DNA of 64,000 nucleotides from Kutzneria buriramensis. Lineage in GTDB: Bacteria; Actinomycetota; Actinomycetes; Mycobacteriales; Pseudonocardiaceae. The stretch lies in assembly GCF_003387475.1 (NCBI RefSeq), contig NZ_QUNO01000006.1:186001-250000 (forward strand), read 5' to 3'. The notes below the pieces were generated by a model. The model made no database searches. It worked only from the letters and a program-made list of their open reading frames with translations, and was not told the DNA's origin. This document shows, piece by piece, positions 1-9,403 of the stretch (the first letter of the stretch is position 1; each line of letters opens with the position of its first letter). A program made the translations under genes and the position numbers.

Positions 1-621
1 ATGCAGGCTTGTAGTGCCGCTCGTACTTCCGAAGCGCGTGCCGAAGATGGGTCTCGTTCCGATCCCGACGCCACGGAGGATCTCATTGATCAGCGCGGGG
101 TATTTGGCGTCCCGCCCAGCTGACGGTCGCCCGGTGCGGGGTCGAGTCGATGCCAGCCGTGTTGAGGATCTCCCACACGGTGGAGGGAGCGATCGTGATA
201 CCGAGCAGGGCGAGTTCGCCGTGGATGCGACGGTAGCCCCAGACGGGGTTCTCGGTTGCCAGGCGCAGGACGAGGCGGCGGATCGAAGCGAGGGTGCGCG
301 GACGCCTTGGCCCTCTGCGTCCGCTCGCGCGGGCGTGACGGCGTTTCATCAGGTCGCGATGCCAGCGCAGCATAGTGTCCGGTCTGACCAGCAGTCGGAG
401 CCAGCGTAGCGTCGCGCGAGCCAGCGGAGCGAGAAGTGCTGTGAGGAACGCTCGGTCTTTGGGGCGAGCTTGGGGCGTTGGTCGCCGAGTTGTCGTTGCA
501 GGACGGTGAGTTGGTGGCGTAAGGCGAGGATCTCTACGTCCTTGTCGCGATCGGTCGTGCGCGATCGTCGCAGCGCGGAGAAGGCGTGGGTGACGGCGAG
601 GTAGGCGAAGCGGACCAGCAC
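1..621 (-). pseudogene. Decayed IS3-like integrase/transposase
   Basis: Three reading frames are needed to follow one integrase. The N-terminal part (from about 621 down to 450) reads LVRFAYLAVTHAFSALRR and DKDVEILALRHQLTVL, typical of the actinobacterial IS3-like integrase family. A second frame (about 450-140) gives TENPVWGYRRIHGELALLGI, the region before the DDE core. A third gives DAKYPALINEIL and then HLRHALRKYERHYKPA, the C-terminal end, at the window edge. Most of the DDE catalytic core is missing between these parts. So this is an internally deleted, frameshifted remnant with no activity. It abuts the broken ycnI-like gene, so its insertion may have removed that gene's start. Confidence 0.85.
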
Positions 622-631
622 GAGCCACGAT

Positions 632-1455
632 CATGCCCGACAGCGACTGGTCGCACTTCGGCGCCTGCTGCCAGCCACCGTCACGCTCGCCACCGCGTTA
701 CTGGGCGCCAGCATCGCCGCCGCACACGTGGAGACCGATCCCGGCCGAGCCGCCAAGGGCGACGACGCCACCATCACCTTCCGCGTGCCCAACGAGGAGA
801 ACCAGGCCGCCGTGGTCAAGCTGGAGGTCACCTCCCCGCTCGACCACCCGGTGCCGGAGGCCCGCACGTCCCGATGCCGGGCTGGACGGCCAACCTCACC
901 ACGACCACGCTGCCCAAGCCGGTGCACCAGAACAACTCCGACGTCACCACCGCGGTGCAGACCGTCACCTGGACCGCTGATGCGGGCAATCAGATCATGC
1001 CGGGCGAGTTCCTGCGGTTCTCGGCGCTGGCGGGCCCGCTGGCCGACAACGTCGACAAGCTGACCTTCAAGGCACTGCAGACCTACAGCAACGGCGATGT
1101 CGTGCGGTGGATCGACCCGCCGGCCGCGGATGGCGCCCCTGAACCCGAGCATCCCGCGCCGACGCTGACCCTCGTCTCGGAGGACAAGGGCAATGGCGCG
1201 GCCAGGCCGGCCACCACCGCGGAGACCCCCGGGGCCGATTTGCACTGCACCGCCCGTTGGCTGGGCGGCGGCGGTCTGGTGGTTGGCATCCTCGGGCTCG
1301 CCCTCGGGATCGTCATCGCCGCGCGAGGCAGGCGCTCGGGGACTACGACGAGCAGAGCGCGGCCACGTAGCCTCGTCGATCAGCCGCCATCAGGACAGAC
1401 CCCGACCACCGCCAGCTCTTGGTGTCTTCGTCAGGTTCCGCTGTGCTGGACGTAG
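632..1455 (+). pseudogene. YcnI-like DUF1775 copper-associated protein, frameshifted
   Basis: The product looks like a YcnI/DUF1775 protein, an extracytoplasmic copper-binding domain held by a C-terminal membrane helix. The N-terminal half (signal-like stretch, then AAHVETDPG and TITFRVPNEEN) is in one frame and the second half (PGWTANLTTTTLPKPV, then LQTYSNGDVVRWIDPPA) is in another. The change falls near 865-875, so a single-base indel breaks the gene. The His after the signal sequence (AAAH), the likely mature N-terminus that ligates copper, is present. A C-terminal helix (GGLVVGILGLALGIVIAARG) is followed by a basic tail. No convincing start codon is left upstream, where integrase DNA begins. 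A sequencing error cannot be excluded. Confidence 0.75.
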
Positions 1456-1498
1456 ATCATTTGGATGGCTGTCAGCGGACCTCGGAGGTGGTGCGGCG

Positions 1499-1768
1499 AT
1501 GGGTGGCGTGATCATTGGTGCGGCGCGGGTGGTGGTGATCGGGCTGGTCGGTGCGATCGCCTACGACGGTCTGAAGCGGGTAACCCGGTCCGGCGCGCTG
1601 CGAGGTGCGTCGGTCACGGCCGCCATGTGGGGCTTGCGTGGCGTGCGGGCTGCCGAGATAGGTGGCGAGCGGGTGCGGCTGGCCGTCGGGGACGTCATCG
1701 CTGAGGCGCGTGGCCGGATCGGCGAACAGGCGCCGGCGCCCGGCGCGGCGAGCGGGCACGAGCACTGA
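1499..1768 (+). CDS. DUF1490 / PacL-type metal ATPase partner
   Basis: An 89-residue protein starts at ATG after the ribosome site GGAGGT. It has one N-terminal hydrophobic segment (GGVIIGAARVVVIGLVGAIAYDG) and a basic/amphipathic remainder, matching the DUF1490 family. In mycobacteria such proteins precede CtpC-type P-ATPases and act as membrane-bound metal-binding partners (PacL proteins). The last residues are SGHEH, a short His/Glu end that could bind a divalent metal as the His/Asp tails of PacL proteins do; the metal role is inferred. Its TGA overlaps the ATG of the ATPase by one base, so the two are probably translationally coupled. Confidence 0.8.
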   Translation: MGGVIIGAARVVVIGLVGAIAYDGLKRVTRSGALRGASVTAAMWGLRGVRAAEIGGERVRLAVGDVIAEARGRIGEQAPAPGAASGHEH

Positions 1769-3981
1769 TGACGGCTTCGGCATGTCCGCGGCTGGTCGCG
1801 GACGCCGCCGGCCGGGCGCGGTTCGTCAGCTCCCGGCTGCGCGGGTCGGCGGCGTTGGCGGTCGCCGTCGAGGACGCCGTCGGCCGAGTGCCGGGCGTGC
1901 GTCAGGTGTACGCCTATCCGCGCACCGGCAGCGTCGTGGTCTGGTATGACGCCACCCGCTGCCGGCACGACGACCTCGCCGCGGCGATCAGTCGCGGGCT
2001 CGATGCCGACCCCGCCACGACCCCCGCTCGTGTTCCCCGGTCGACGGAGGTGCGCACGGCGGACCTGACCAGGATGGTGGTCGGCGGCGTCGCGCTGGTC
2101 GGGGTCGGGATCCGCCGCTACGGGCTGCGCCGACCGCCCATGCTCGGCTCGACCAGCCGCGTCGTGGCCACCGGCGTCGCGGTCTTCACCGGCGGTCCCT
2201 TCCTGCGCGGCGCACTGCGATCACTGACCGGTGGTCGTGGCGTGGGCACCGATGCGCTGGTCACCGCAGCCACCGTCGCAAGCCTGGTGTTGCGGGAAAA
2301 CGTCGTCGCGTTGACGGTGCTGTGGCTGCTCAACATCGGTGAATACCTCCAGGACCTGACCCTGCGGCGCAGCCGCCGCGCGGTGTCCGAACTGCTCACC
2401 GGCGCACAGACCCGCACCTGGCTGAGGTCGGCCGACGGCACCGAGATCGAGGTCGACATCGCCCATGTCCAGATCGGCGACGAGGTCGTCGTCCATGAGC
2501 ACGTGGTACTGCCGGTGGACGGCGTGATCGTCGCCGGCGACGGCATCGCCGATCAATCCGCGGTCACCGGTGAGCAGTTGCCGGTCGCCGTCGGTGTCGG
2601 CAAGCGCCTGCATGCGGGATCGGTGCTGGTGCAGGGGCGAATCGTGGTTCGGGCCAGTGCGGTGGGGGCCGACACGGCCATCGGCCGGATCATCGCCCGG
2701 GTCGAGCAGGCCCGGGCGGACCGGGCGCCGATCCAGACCGTCGGAGAGAACTTTTCTCGTCGTTTCGTGCCGGTCTCCTTCGCGCTGTCGGCGTTGACCT
2801 TCGTGGTCACCAGGGATGTTCGGCGGGCGATGACGATGCTGCTGGTCGCCTGCCCGTGCGCGGTCGGGTTGGCCACCCCGACCGCGATCAGCGCCGCGAT
2901 CGGCAACGGTGCCCGCCGCGGTGTCCTGATCAAGGGCGGGGCGCACCTGGAGGCGGCCGGCCGGGTGGACGTGATGGTGTTCGACAAAACCGGCACTCTC
3001 ACGGTGGGGCGGCCGAAGGTGACCAACGTGATCTCCTTCGACGAGGGCTGGCCGCCCGAGCGGGTGTTGGCCTACGCCGCCAGCTCGGAAATCCACTCAC
3101 GGCACCCGCTGGCCCAGGCCGTGATCCGCTCCACGGAGGAACGGCGTATCCAGATCCCGCCGCATGAGCAGTGCGAGGTCCTGGTGGGGCAGGGCATGCG
3201 GGTGCACAGCGATGGTCAGGTCATCCTCATCGGCAGCGGCGACTTGCTTCGCGCCCAGACCGTGCCGATCAACGGGGTCGCCGACGGATGGATCCACAGG
3301 CTGCGGCAGGTAGCCGAAACCCCGCTGCTGCTGGCCGTCGACAACACGCTGGTCGGCTTGGTCTCGCTGCGCGACACCGTCCGAGGGGAATCGCGCGCGG
3401 TGCTGGACGCGTTGCGCGCCGACGGCATTGCCCGCGTGGTGCTGCTGACCGGGGACCACCCGGCTGCCGCCGCCGCGGTCGCCGCCGAACTGGGCATCGA
3501 CGAGTTCCGGGCGCAGGTCATGCCCGAGGACAAGCAGGACATCGTGCGGCAGCTGCGTGCCGAAGGCCACACGGTGGCCGTCGTCGGTGACGGGATCAAC
3601 GACGCACCGGCTCTCGCTCTGGCCGACATCGGTATCGCCATGGGCGTGGCCGGCTCCGATGTCGCCGTGGAGACCGCCGACGTGGCCTTGGCCGAGGACG
3701 ACCTGCAGGGGCTGCTGGACCTGCGTGACCTCAGCCGCCGGGGGATCGCCGTGATCCGGCAGAACTACGGCATGTCGATCGCGGTCAACATGGTTGGGCT
3801 GCTGATCTCGGCCGTCGGTGCGCTCTCTCCGGTGGCGGCGGCCGTCCTGCACAACGCGGCCTCGGTCGCGGTGGTCGCCAACAGTTCGCGGCTGATCCGC
3901 TACCGAATCAGGCGGCCAGGCCTCGATCACCGCACGACGAGCCAGGGCGAGGAATCGACAGCCGCCGGTCCCAGCCACTGA
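1768..3981 (+). CDS. ctpC: CtpC-like heavy-metal P1B-type ATPase
   Basis: This 737-residue membrane pump would use ATP to move a transition metal (Mn or Zn by analogy with mycobacterial CtpC) across the membrane. A degenerate HMA-like domain lacking CxxC fills about residues 1-85. The metal-binding membrane motif CPC is at 362-364, the phosphorylated Asp in DKTGTLT is Asp406, and the hinge motif GDGINDAP is at about 607-614. The stretch CPCAVGLATPTAISAAIGNG followed by IKGGAHLE is characteristic of CtpC. Length is normal for the family. It is coupled to the upstream DUF1490 gene by a TGATG overlap. Metal specificity is inferred from family only. Confidence 0.88.
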   Translation: MTASACPRLVADAAGRARFVSSRLRGSAALAVAVEDAVGRVPGVRQVYAYPRTGSVVVWYDATRCRHDDLAAAISRGLDADPATTPARVPRSTEVRTADLTRMVVGGVALVGVGIRRYGLRRPPMLGSTSRVVATGVAVFTGGPFLRGALRSLTGGRGVGTDALVTAATVASLVLRENVVALTVLWLLNIGEYLQDLTLRRSRRAVSELLTGAQTRTWLRSADGTEIEVDIAHVQIGDEVVVHEHVVLPVDGVIVAGDGIADQSAVTGEQLPVAVGVGKRLHAGSVLVQGRIVVRASAVGADTAIGRIIARVEQARADRAPIQTVGENFSRRFVPVSFALSALTFVVTRDVRRAMTMLLVACPCAVGLATPTAISAAIGNGARRGVLIKGGAHLEAAGRVDVMVFDKTGTLTVGRPKVTNVISFDEGWPPERVLAYAASSEIHSRHPLAQAVIRSTEERRIQIPPHEQCEVLVGQGMRVHSDGQVILIGSGDLLRAQTVPINGVADGWIHRLRQVAETPLLLAVDNTLVGLVSLRDTVRGESRAVLDALRADGIARVVLLTGDHPAAAAAVAAELGIDEFRAQVMPEDKQDIVRQLRAEGHTVAVVGDGINDAPALALADIGIAMGVAGSDVAVETADVALAEDDLQGLLDLRDLSRRGIAVIRQNYGMSIAVNMVGLLISAVGALSPVAAAVLHNAASVAVVANSSRLIRYRIRRPGLDHRTTSQGEESTAAGPSH

Positions 3982-4040
3982 CCTGCGCGATCCATCCGCG
4001 GGCTGGTAGGGCCTGAGGCGGCACGGACAATACACAAGAG

Positions 4041-4490
<450 letters not shown>

Positions 4491-4641
4491 GACCACCACA
4501 AACAGCAGGTCCAGGCTAGCGACCGAGTTCTCGACCAGGACAGGCACACGCATCGCCGCCGACTGTTGGCCCGGGGGAGGCGTCGCAACATGAATGAGCG
4601 GGGGCGCAAGACAGACAGGGCGGAACTCCGCCACGAATGTG

Positions 4642-5568
4642 TCAGCCGTGCGGGACGCCTGCTGTCGGCTTGCCACCGAGGAAGTCCTCCAGGATCTCGG
4701 CGAACCGCGCCGGCTGCTCCTCGGCCACGTAATGGCCGCAATCGTCGACGACCACCTCGGTAACATCGTCGGCCGCCAGCCGCATCGTCTCGGCGACCAT
4801 CGCGCCGCTGTACCGCGCGCCGCCGACGGCGAGCACCGGCAGCGTCAGCCGGGTCTTCCCGCGCCGCTCGTTCTGCGCGATCGTCTCGTCCAGCGCCCGG
4901 TAGTACCCGAAGCTCGCCCGCAGCCCACGAGGATCCGCGGCGATCGCGTCGACGTAGACGTCGACGGCGTACGCGGGGATCGCGTCCGGAGTGGCTGCCT
5001 TCTTGGCGAACTGGTAGCCGAAGAAGAGCCGCTCCCGCCCCCGGACCAACTCCTCGTTGAGGTCGGCGAGCCGGTTGAAGCCGAAGTGCCAGAACCGCTG
5101 GTTGACCGCGGCCGGGCTGAAGACCGCTGGGGTCGGCGTGAGGCCGGGGATGATGGCGTCGACGACGGCGAGCCGGCCCACCCGCTCGGGGTGATCGGCA
5201 GCGAGGGCGTATCCGGTCCACATGCCGACGTCGTGGCCGACCACGTCGAACCGGTCGTGCCCGAGCGCCGCCATCAGAGCGACCAGGTCGGCGGCCAGCG
5301 TGCCGGCGTCGTAACCGTCGTCGGGCTTGTCGGAGAGCCCGGCCCCGCGCGAGTCGACGGCGACGACGGTGTGCTCGCGGGCGAGCGCGGGCATCACTTC
5401 CCGCCAGGCGTACCACGTCTGCGGCCACCCGCCGACCAGCAGCAGCGCCGGGCCGCCCCCGCCGGTGACGGCGTGCAGCCGCAGCCCGTTCAGCTCCACG
5501 GACCGGCTGGTGAAGACGTCGGTGAACCCGTCGGGCAGCCGCAGCGAAGTCAAGCTCGCCGTACCCAT
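4642..5568 (-). CDS. Alpha/beta hydrolase, epoxide hydrolase-like
   Basis: An alpha/beta hydrolase of about 308 residues. The oxyanion-type loop GGWPQTWYAWR is followed by the nucleophile elbow VVGHDVGMWTG, with Asp in place of the usual Ser. That is the pattern of epoxide hydrolases and haloalkane dehalogenases. The catalytic His lies in DDCGHYVAEEQP near the C-terminus. I place the start at the ATG at 5568 because the palindrome at 5570-5587 would otherwise lie inside the gene; ATG 5595 (MTSCTD) is the alternative. No clear ribosome site is visible for either. The gene is divergent from a TetR regulator that probably controls it. Substrate unknown. Confidence 0.82.
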   Translation of the reverse strand: MGTASLTSLRLPDGFTDVFTSRSVELNGLRLHAVTGGGGPALLLVGGWPQTWYAWREVMPALAREHTVVAVDSRGAGLSDKPDDGYDAGTLAADLVALMAALGHDRFDVVGHDVGMWTGYALAADHPERVGRLAVVDAIIPGLTPTPAVFSPAAVNQRFWHFGFNRLADLNEELVRGRERLFFGYQFAKKAATPDAIPAYAVDVYVDAIAADPRGLRASFGYYRALDETIAQNERRGKTRLTLPVLAVGGARYSGAMVAETMRLAADDVTEVVVDDCGHYVAEEQPARFAEILEDFLGGKPTAGVPHG

Positions 5569-5569
5569 C

Positions 5570-5632
5570 TTGGAACGATCGGTGCAACTTGTCATGCGGC
5601 CGACCATACACATGTTGAAACGTTCGGTACAA
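5570..5632. promoter_or_regulatory. Paired TetR-type operators in divergent promoter
   Basis: Two similar 18-bp imperfect palindromes lie between the hydrolase and the tetR gene: TTGGAACGATCGGTGCAA at 5570-5587 and TTGAAACGTTCGGTACAA at 5615-5632. They share TTGxAACGxTCGGTxCAA and start 45 bp apart. Their symmetry, similarity and location suggest that the adjacent TetR binds both and controls both promoters. Seen directly: the repeats. Inferred: the binding protein. Confidence 0.7.
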
Positions 5633-5652
5633 GATGTGTAGGCTGACGAACC

Positions 5653-6240
5653 ATGGCGGGCCGGAAACAGTTCGACGTGGACGAGGCGCTACGACGCGCG
5701 ATGCACGTCTTCTGGCGCTGGGGCTACGCGGAGACCTCGATCGACCGCCTGACCGAGGGCACGGGTCTGGGCCGGAGCTCGCTTTACGGCACCTTCGGCG
5801 ACAAGAGCACCCTCTTCCGGAAATGCCTGGAACGGTACGCGCAGACCTACCACCCGCTGTACCACCAGGCACTGTCCGGCCCGCACCCCAACCCGAGCGC
5901 CGTTGTGGCCGCCTATCTGCAGGTCACCCTGAACCGCATCGCCGACCCGACGGTCCCGGATGGCTGCCTGGTCACGATGTCGGCAGCGCAGTTCCCGGCC
6001 CTCGACGCGGAGGGCCGGGCGCTGGTCCGCGCCATGATCGACGATTTGCGGGCGATGCTGGAGCAGGCGTTCCTGGCGGCGGGACCCGATGATCAGGAGG
6101 CGGCCGAGCTGGCGCTGTGCACGCTGGCAACGAACAAATCCCTGGCGGTGCTGAGTCGCGCCGGCTTCTCGAGCGAAGATCTGGCGACCGTCGCCGCAGC
6201 CGCCGCCCGTATTCCCGGGACACCACATCCACTACCTTGA
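5653..6240 (+). CDS. TetR/AcrR family transcriptional regulator
   Basis: A 195-residue one-component repressor. The N-terminal helix-turn-helix spans about residues 8-55 (VDEALRRAMHVFWRWGYAET, then GLGRSSLYGTFGDKSTLFRK), typical of the TetR subgroup with a GxLxHHFxxK-like recognition helix. The rest is an all-helical ligand domain. The start at ATG 5653 lies just after the paired operators, so it is expected to autoregulate and to control the divergent hydrolase. The stop codon directly abuts an IS630 remnant, so the last ten or so residues (after AAARIP) may be a junction-derived tail. Confidence 0.85.
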   Translation: MAGRKQFDVDEALRRAMHVFWRWGYAETSIDRLTEGTGLGRSSLYGTFGDKSTLFRKCLERYAQTYHPLYHQALSGPHPNPSAVVAAYLQVTLNRIADPTVPDGCLVTMSAAQFPALDAEGRALVRAMIDDLRAMLEQAFLAAGPDDQEAAELALCTLATNKSLAVLSRAGFSSEDLATVAAAAARIPGTPHPLP

Positions 6241-6985
6241 GAGAAGCTGCGGGAACATTTGCTCGACCGCGGCACCGTGGTGGCCATCAGCTGGGAGACG
6301 CTGCGTCGGATCCTGCGCGCCGGCGGCGTCTCGTGGCAGACCACGACCACCTTGAAGGCCTCCACGGACCCGGAGTTCATCACCAAGATGAGCCGGATCC
6401 TGGCCCTCTACGACCACCCGCCCACCGATGGGCGTGTGGTCTGTGTTGACGAGTTCGGGCCGCTGAACCTGCAGCCCCGCAAGGGAAAAACGTGGCGACC
6501 GGTGGGCAGACCGTTGCGTCAGCGGGCCACCTACAACCGCTACGACGGCGTGATGCACATGCTGGCCGCGCTGGACCTGGCCACCGGCAAGATCTTCTAT
6601 CGGATCCGGGACCGCAAACGCCACCGCGAGTTCCTCGGTCTGCTCAAGGCCCTGCGCGCCCGCTGGCCTGGGGAGAAGTTGTACGTCGTGGGTCGACAAC
6701 TTCTCCCCGCACCGGCATCCCAGGGTCCGTGCCTGGTGCGCCGACAACCAGGTCGAGATGGTGTTCCTGCCGACCTACGGGTCCTGGTTGAACTGGATCG
6801 AGGCGGAGTTCGCCGCGCTGCGCCACTTCGCGCTCAACGGCACCGACCACCGCAGCCACGCCGAGCGGAACGCCGCTATCGAGACCTACATCCGCTGGCG
6901 CAACGCCCGCGCCCGACCCAAGACCGGGTTCGCCACCGACTCACCGATCCGGACCTGGACCCATTACCCGGCCAAGGTTGCGTGA
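6241..6985 (+). pseudogene. IS630-family transposase, 5'-truncated and frameshifted
   Basis: The frame from 6241 reads EKLREHLLDRGTVVAISWET, then VCVDEFGPLNLQP, the first DDE Asp motif of actinobacterial IS630 transposases. After LYVV an extra base near 6690 shifts the frame, and the match continues as VDNFSPHRHPRVRAW, MVFLPTYGSWLNWIEAEF (the final Glu region) and ends TWTHYPAKVA. The N-terminal helix-turn-helix domain is missing because the element is fused to the end of tetR. So two defects make it inactive. No terminal inverted repeats were recognised. Confidence 0.85.
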
Positions 6986-7065
6986 CACGCCACTAGACCG
7001 TGGTTGGGCGAGGCGAGTTGACGGACCGGCGCCGGCGCGGGGGCTCGGAGCTGACCCGGGGGCGC

Positions 7066-7371
7066 CTACTCGCCGCGCAGTGAGCGGCGGATCTCGGCCA
7101 GGCGGTTGGTGGCCGTCTGCTCCCGGTCGGCGATCTTCTTGTCCAACGCCGCGGCGGTGTTCTCGGTGCCCAGTCCAGCCAACTCGGTGGTGCCCAGCGA
7201 CGTGGTGTACCGGTTCTCGATCTTGTCCCGGACGAAGTCGAAGCTGGGCACGCCGCCCTCGCTGTAATCCGGATCGGGCAGGGGCGGCGTGGGGACCGCG
7301 AGCGCGGCGGTCGGGGCGTCGTCGACGATTTCGGCGTCCGTAACGTGGAGGTCGTGCTGATCTTCGTCCAT
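7066..7371 (-). CDS. Conserved hypothetical protein, acidic, helical C-terminus
   Basis: A 101-residue acidic protein. The first 40 residues are rich in D, A and P (low complexity, probably disordered). They are followed by PSFDFVRDKIENRYTTSLGT and a charged helix ending AEIRRSLRGE. I recall similar small actinobacterial proteins annotated as PspA-domain-containing, but the family assignment is weak and no function can be read from the sequence. It is a lone gene between the IS630 remnant and a decayed esterase end. Confidence 0.55.
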   Translation of the reverse strand: MDEDQHDLHVTDAEIVDDAPTAALAVPTPPLPDPDYSEGGVPSFDFVRDKIENRYTTSLGTTELAGLGTENTAAALDKKIADREQTATNRLAEIRRSLRGE

Positions 7372-7406
7372 CGCCGTCTCCTCACCGCTGGTCCTGCCCT
7401 CCGACT

Positions 7407-7544
7407 CTAGCGTCGGTCGACCGGTACGGGTCGGAAGGCGACGCCGATGGCGCGCATCAGCATCGGGAACGAGCGGTGCAGCTCCTGCTGCCAGCAGGCC
7501 CAGGCGTGGTGGCCGGGACCGTTGTCACCGGGCTGCGCACTATA
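7407..7544 (-). pseudogene. C-terminal remnant of an antigen-85-like esterase
   Basis: The minus-strand frame ends with GPGHHAWACWQQELHRSFPM and LMRAIGVAF. The His-x-Trp-x2-Trp pattern followed by a terminal helix resembles the last catalytic His region of esterase-D / antigen 85-type alpha/beta hydrolases. No nucleophile elbow or N-terminal part is found upstream, so only about 45 residues remain. The stretch 7545-7800 holds no recognisable gene. Family assignment is by motif memory only. Confidence 0.4.
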
Positions 7545-7805
7545 TGAACGGCGGGACAAGGCTCGCCCAACTCGCTGCGGACACATTGCACGACGCCCAT
7601 GCGCTCGACGCCGATCGACAGCTGGGACGCGGGTCGCCCGACTCCTGGCGATCGTGCACGGACTCCCGCGACCACAACGGGCCGGCCGAGCATGGCGCAC
7701 GGCGTGGGCCGGCGCCGGGGTACGTCCTGCGGACTGGTCACCTCGTAGCGCTTCCCACGGCGGTAGCCGTGGCTCGGATGTTCATCGAGGACACCCCTTG
7801 ACTGT

Positions 7806-7823
7806 CTACCAACTAGAAGGTAG
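7806..7823. promoter_or_regulatory. TetR operator, copy 1
   Basis: CTACCAACTAGAAGGTAG is an imperfect 18-bp palindrome just upstream of the GTG start of the tetR gene at 7834. It matches the sequence at 8470-8487 in 16 of 18 positions, which strongly suggests one repressor controlling both genes. Confidence 0.75.
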
Positions 7824-7833
7824 AAATTGTCGC

Positions 7834-8406
7834 GTGACCACGACAGCGGATCGGATCCTGGACAGCGCTCAGACGCTGGTGCAGGTTCGGGGGTACAACG
7901 GCTTCTCCTACGCCGACATCAGTGCCGAGCTGTCCATCACGAAGCCGAGCATCCACCACCACTTCCCCACCAAAGCCGCACTGGCCGAGGCCCTGATCGC
8001 GCGCTATCGGGAACGGTTCGCCGTAGCGCGAAAAGAAGTCGACGACGACGCGGTGGGCGCACGGCAGCGCCTGGTGGGTTATGCCGGGCTGTACGCCGAG
8101 ACCTTTGCCCAAGGCGGCCGCATCTGCCTCTGCGGCGTCTTCGCCGTGGATGCGGAGAGCCTGCCCGTTCAGGTACGGCAGGCGACGGACGCGTTCTTCG
8201 CCGATCAGCGGCAATGGGTGGCTGGCGTGTTGGCCGAGGCGGGCATGCCCGCCACTCGAACCGGTGCGGCGGCCGAGGCGTACCTGGCGTCCCTGGAGGG
8301 GGCACTGCTCCTGGCCCGCGCTCACGGGCAGCCGGACGGCGCCGCTGGACAGGATCGGGATGTGGTCCGGTCGGTGGCGGCGACCTTGGTCGACGCCCTG
8401 CTCTGA
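7834..8406 (+). CDS. TetR/AcrR family transcriptional regulator
   Basis: A 190-residue regulator beginning at GTG 7834. The helix-turn-helix is VTTTADRILDSAQTLVQVRG then ITKPSIHHHFPTKAALAEAL (about residues 5-55), of the YxHHFxxK type. The C-terminal ligand domain includes GRICLCGVFAVDAESLP. A longer frame extends upstream to 7447, but that part looks non-coding and the operator and promoter at 7806 lie within it, so the internal start is preferred. It is followed by a terminator and then an SDR gene preceded by a matching operator, so the SDR is the likely target along with autoregulation. Confidence 0.85.
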   Translation: MTTTADRILDSAQTLVQVRGYNGFSYADISAELSITKPSIHHHFPTKAALAEALIARYRERFAVARKEVDDDAVGARQRLVGYAGLYAETFAQGGRICLCGVFAVDAESLPVQVRQATDAFFADQRQWVAGVLAEAGMPATRTGAAAEAYLASLEGALLLARAHGQPDGAAGQDRDVVRSVAATLVDALL

Positions 8407-8421
8407 AAACGCACTACCCAA

Positions 8422-8454
8422 GGCCGCCGCGCGTGGCACCGCGGCGCCCTTTTT
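8422..8454 (+). terminator. Rho-independent terminator after tetR
   Basis: A GC-rich hairpin (arms GCCGCCGCG and CGCGGCGCC around an 8-base loop, one mismatch) is followed by TTTTT at 8450-8454. It separates tetR from the SDR gene, so the SDR must rely on its own promoter and operator. Confidence 0.7.
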
Positions 8455-8469
8455 GCATGACCAATGAAC

Positions 8470-8487
8470 CTTCCAACTAGTAGGTAG
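8470..8487. promoter_or_regulatory. TetR operator, copy 2
   Basis: CTTCCAACTAGTAGGTAG lies 20 bp upstream of the SDR start codon and nearly equals the palindrome at 7806-7823. It is the expected binding site of the TetR encoded just upstream. Confidence 0.75.
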
Positions 8488-8506
8488 CCTGATGAGGAGA
8501 ACCATC

Positions 8507-9283
8507 ATGGGACAGGACTTCACCGGCCGCAAGCTCGTCGTAGTCGGCGGTAGCAGCGGCATGGGCCGTCAGATCGCCGAGGACGTCGTCAGCCGCGGCG
8601 GCAGCGCGGTCGTCATCGGCTCCCGCCCCGAGCGGGTCGAGAAGACCGTGGCCGACCTGGCCACCCGCGGACAGGCGTGGGGCATCGCCGCCGACCTGCG
8701 CGACCCCGCCGAGGCGACCAGGGTCCGCGAGGAACTGGCCGACCAGCACGCTGACGCCACGTTGCTTGTCAACGCGGCAGGCGTGTTCAAGCCGCTGCCG
8801 TTCCTCGACCACACCGCCGCCGACTACGACGCCTACCTCGACCTGAACAAGGCCACTTTCCTGATCACCCAGACCGTGGCGCGGAACATGGTGAACAGCG
8901 GCCACGGTGGCGCCATCGTCAACATCGGCAGCATGTGGGCGAAGCAGGCCATCGCCGCGACTCCGTCGTCGGCATACTCGATGGCCAAGGCCGGTCTGCA
9001 TGCCCTGACCCAGCACCTCGCCCTGGAGCTGGCCGCCCACAAGATCCGGGTCAACGCCATCTCCCCGGCCGTGGTGGCCACCCCCATCTACGAGGGCTTC
9101 ATCCCACCGTCCGAGGTCGACACCGTCCTGGCCGGGTTCAACGACTTCCACCCGATCGGCCGGATCGGCACCACCGAGGACGTCTCCGCGGCCGTCACCT
9201 TCCTCCTCTCCGACCAGGCCGGCTGGGTCACCGGCGCGATCTGGGACGTCGATGGCGGCGTCACGGCAGGTCGAAACCAGTAA
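8507..9283 (+). CDS. Short-chain dehydrogenase/reductase (SDR)
   Basis: A 258-residue classical SDR. The NAD(P)-binding motif GGSSGMG is near residue 13, LVNAAGVF corresponds to NNAG, and the active site is IVNIGSMW ... SAYSMAKAG (Ser-Tyr-Lys). A long frame starts at 8492, but AGGAGA at 8495-8500 is well placed as a ribosome site for the ATG at 8507, so I use that. The gene is preceded by an operator matching that of the upstream TetR. It is a soluble NAD(P)-dependent oxidoreductase; the substrate cannot be told. Confidence 0.87.
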   Translation: MGQDFTGRKLVVVGGSSGMGRQIAEDVVSRGGSAVVIGSRPERVEKTVADLATRGQAWGIAADLRDPAEATRVREELADQHADATLLVNAAGVFKPLPFLDHTAADYDAYLDLNKATFLITQTVARNMVNSGHGGAIVNIGSMWAKQAIAATPSSAYSMAKAGLHALTQHLALELAAHKIRVNAISPAVVATPIYEGFIPPSEVDTVLAGFNDFHPIGRIGTTEDVSAAVTFLLSDQAGWVTGAIWDVDGGVTAGRNQ

Positions 9284-9403
9284 CCACCGAGGCGCTGCCC
9301 GGCCTGCACGGGTTTCACGGTTCGGAGCCCGTACAGGCCCTCGCCTCCTTGGGTGCTCAGCACTTCGCCCACCACAAGGCACAACTGTGGATACCATCGG
9401 TTC

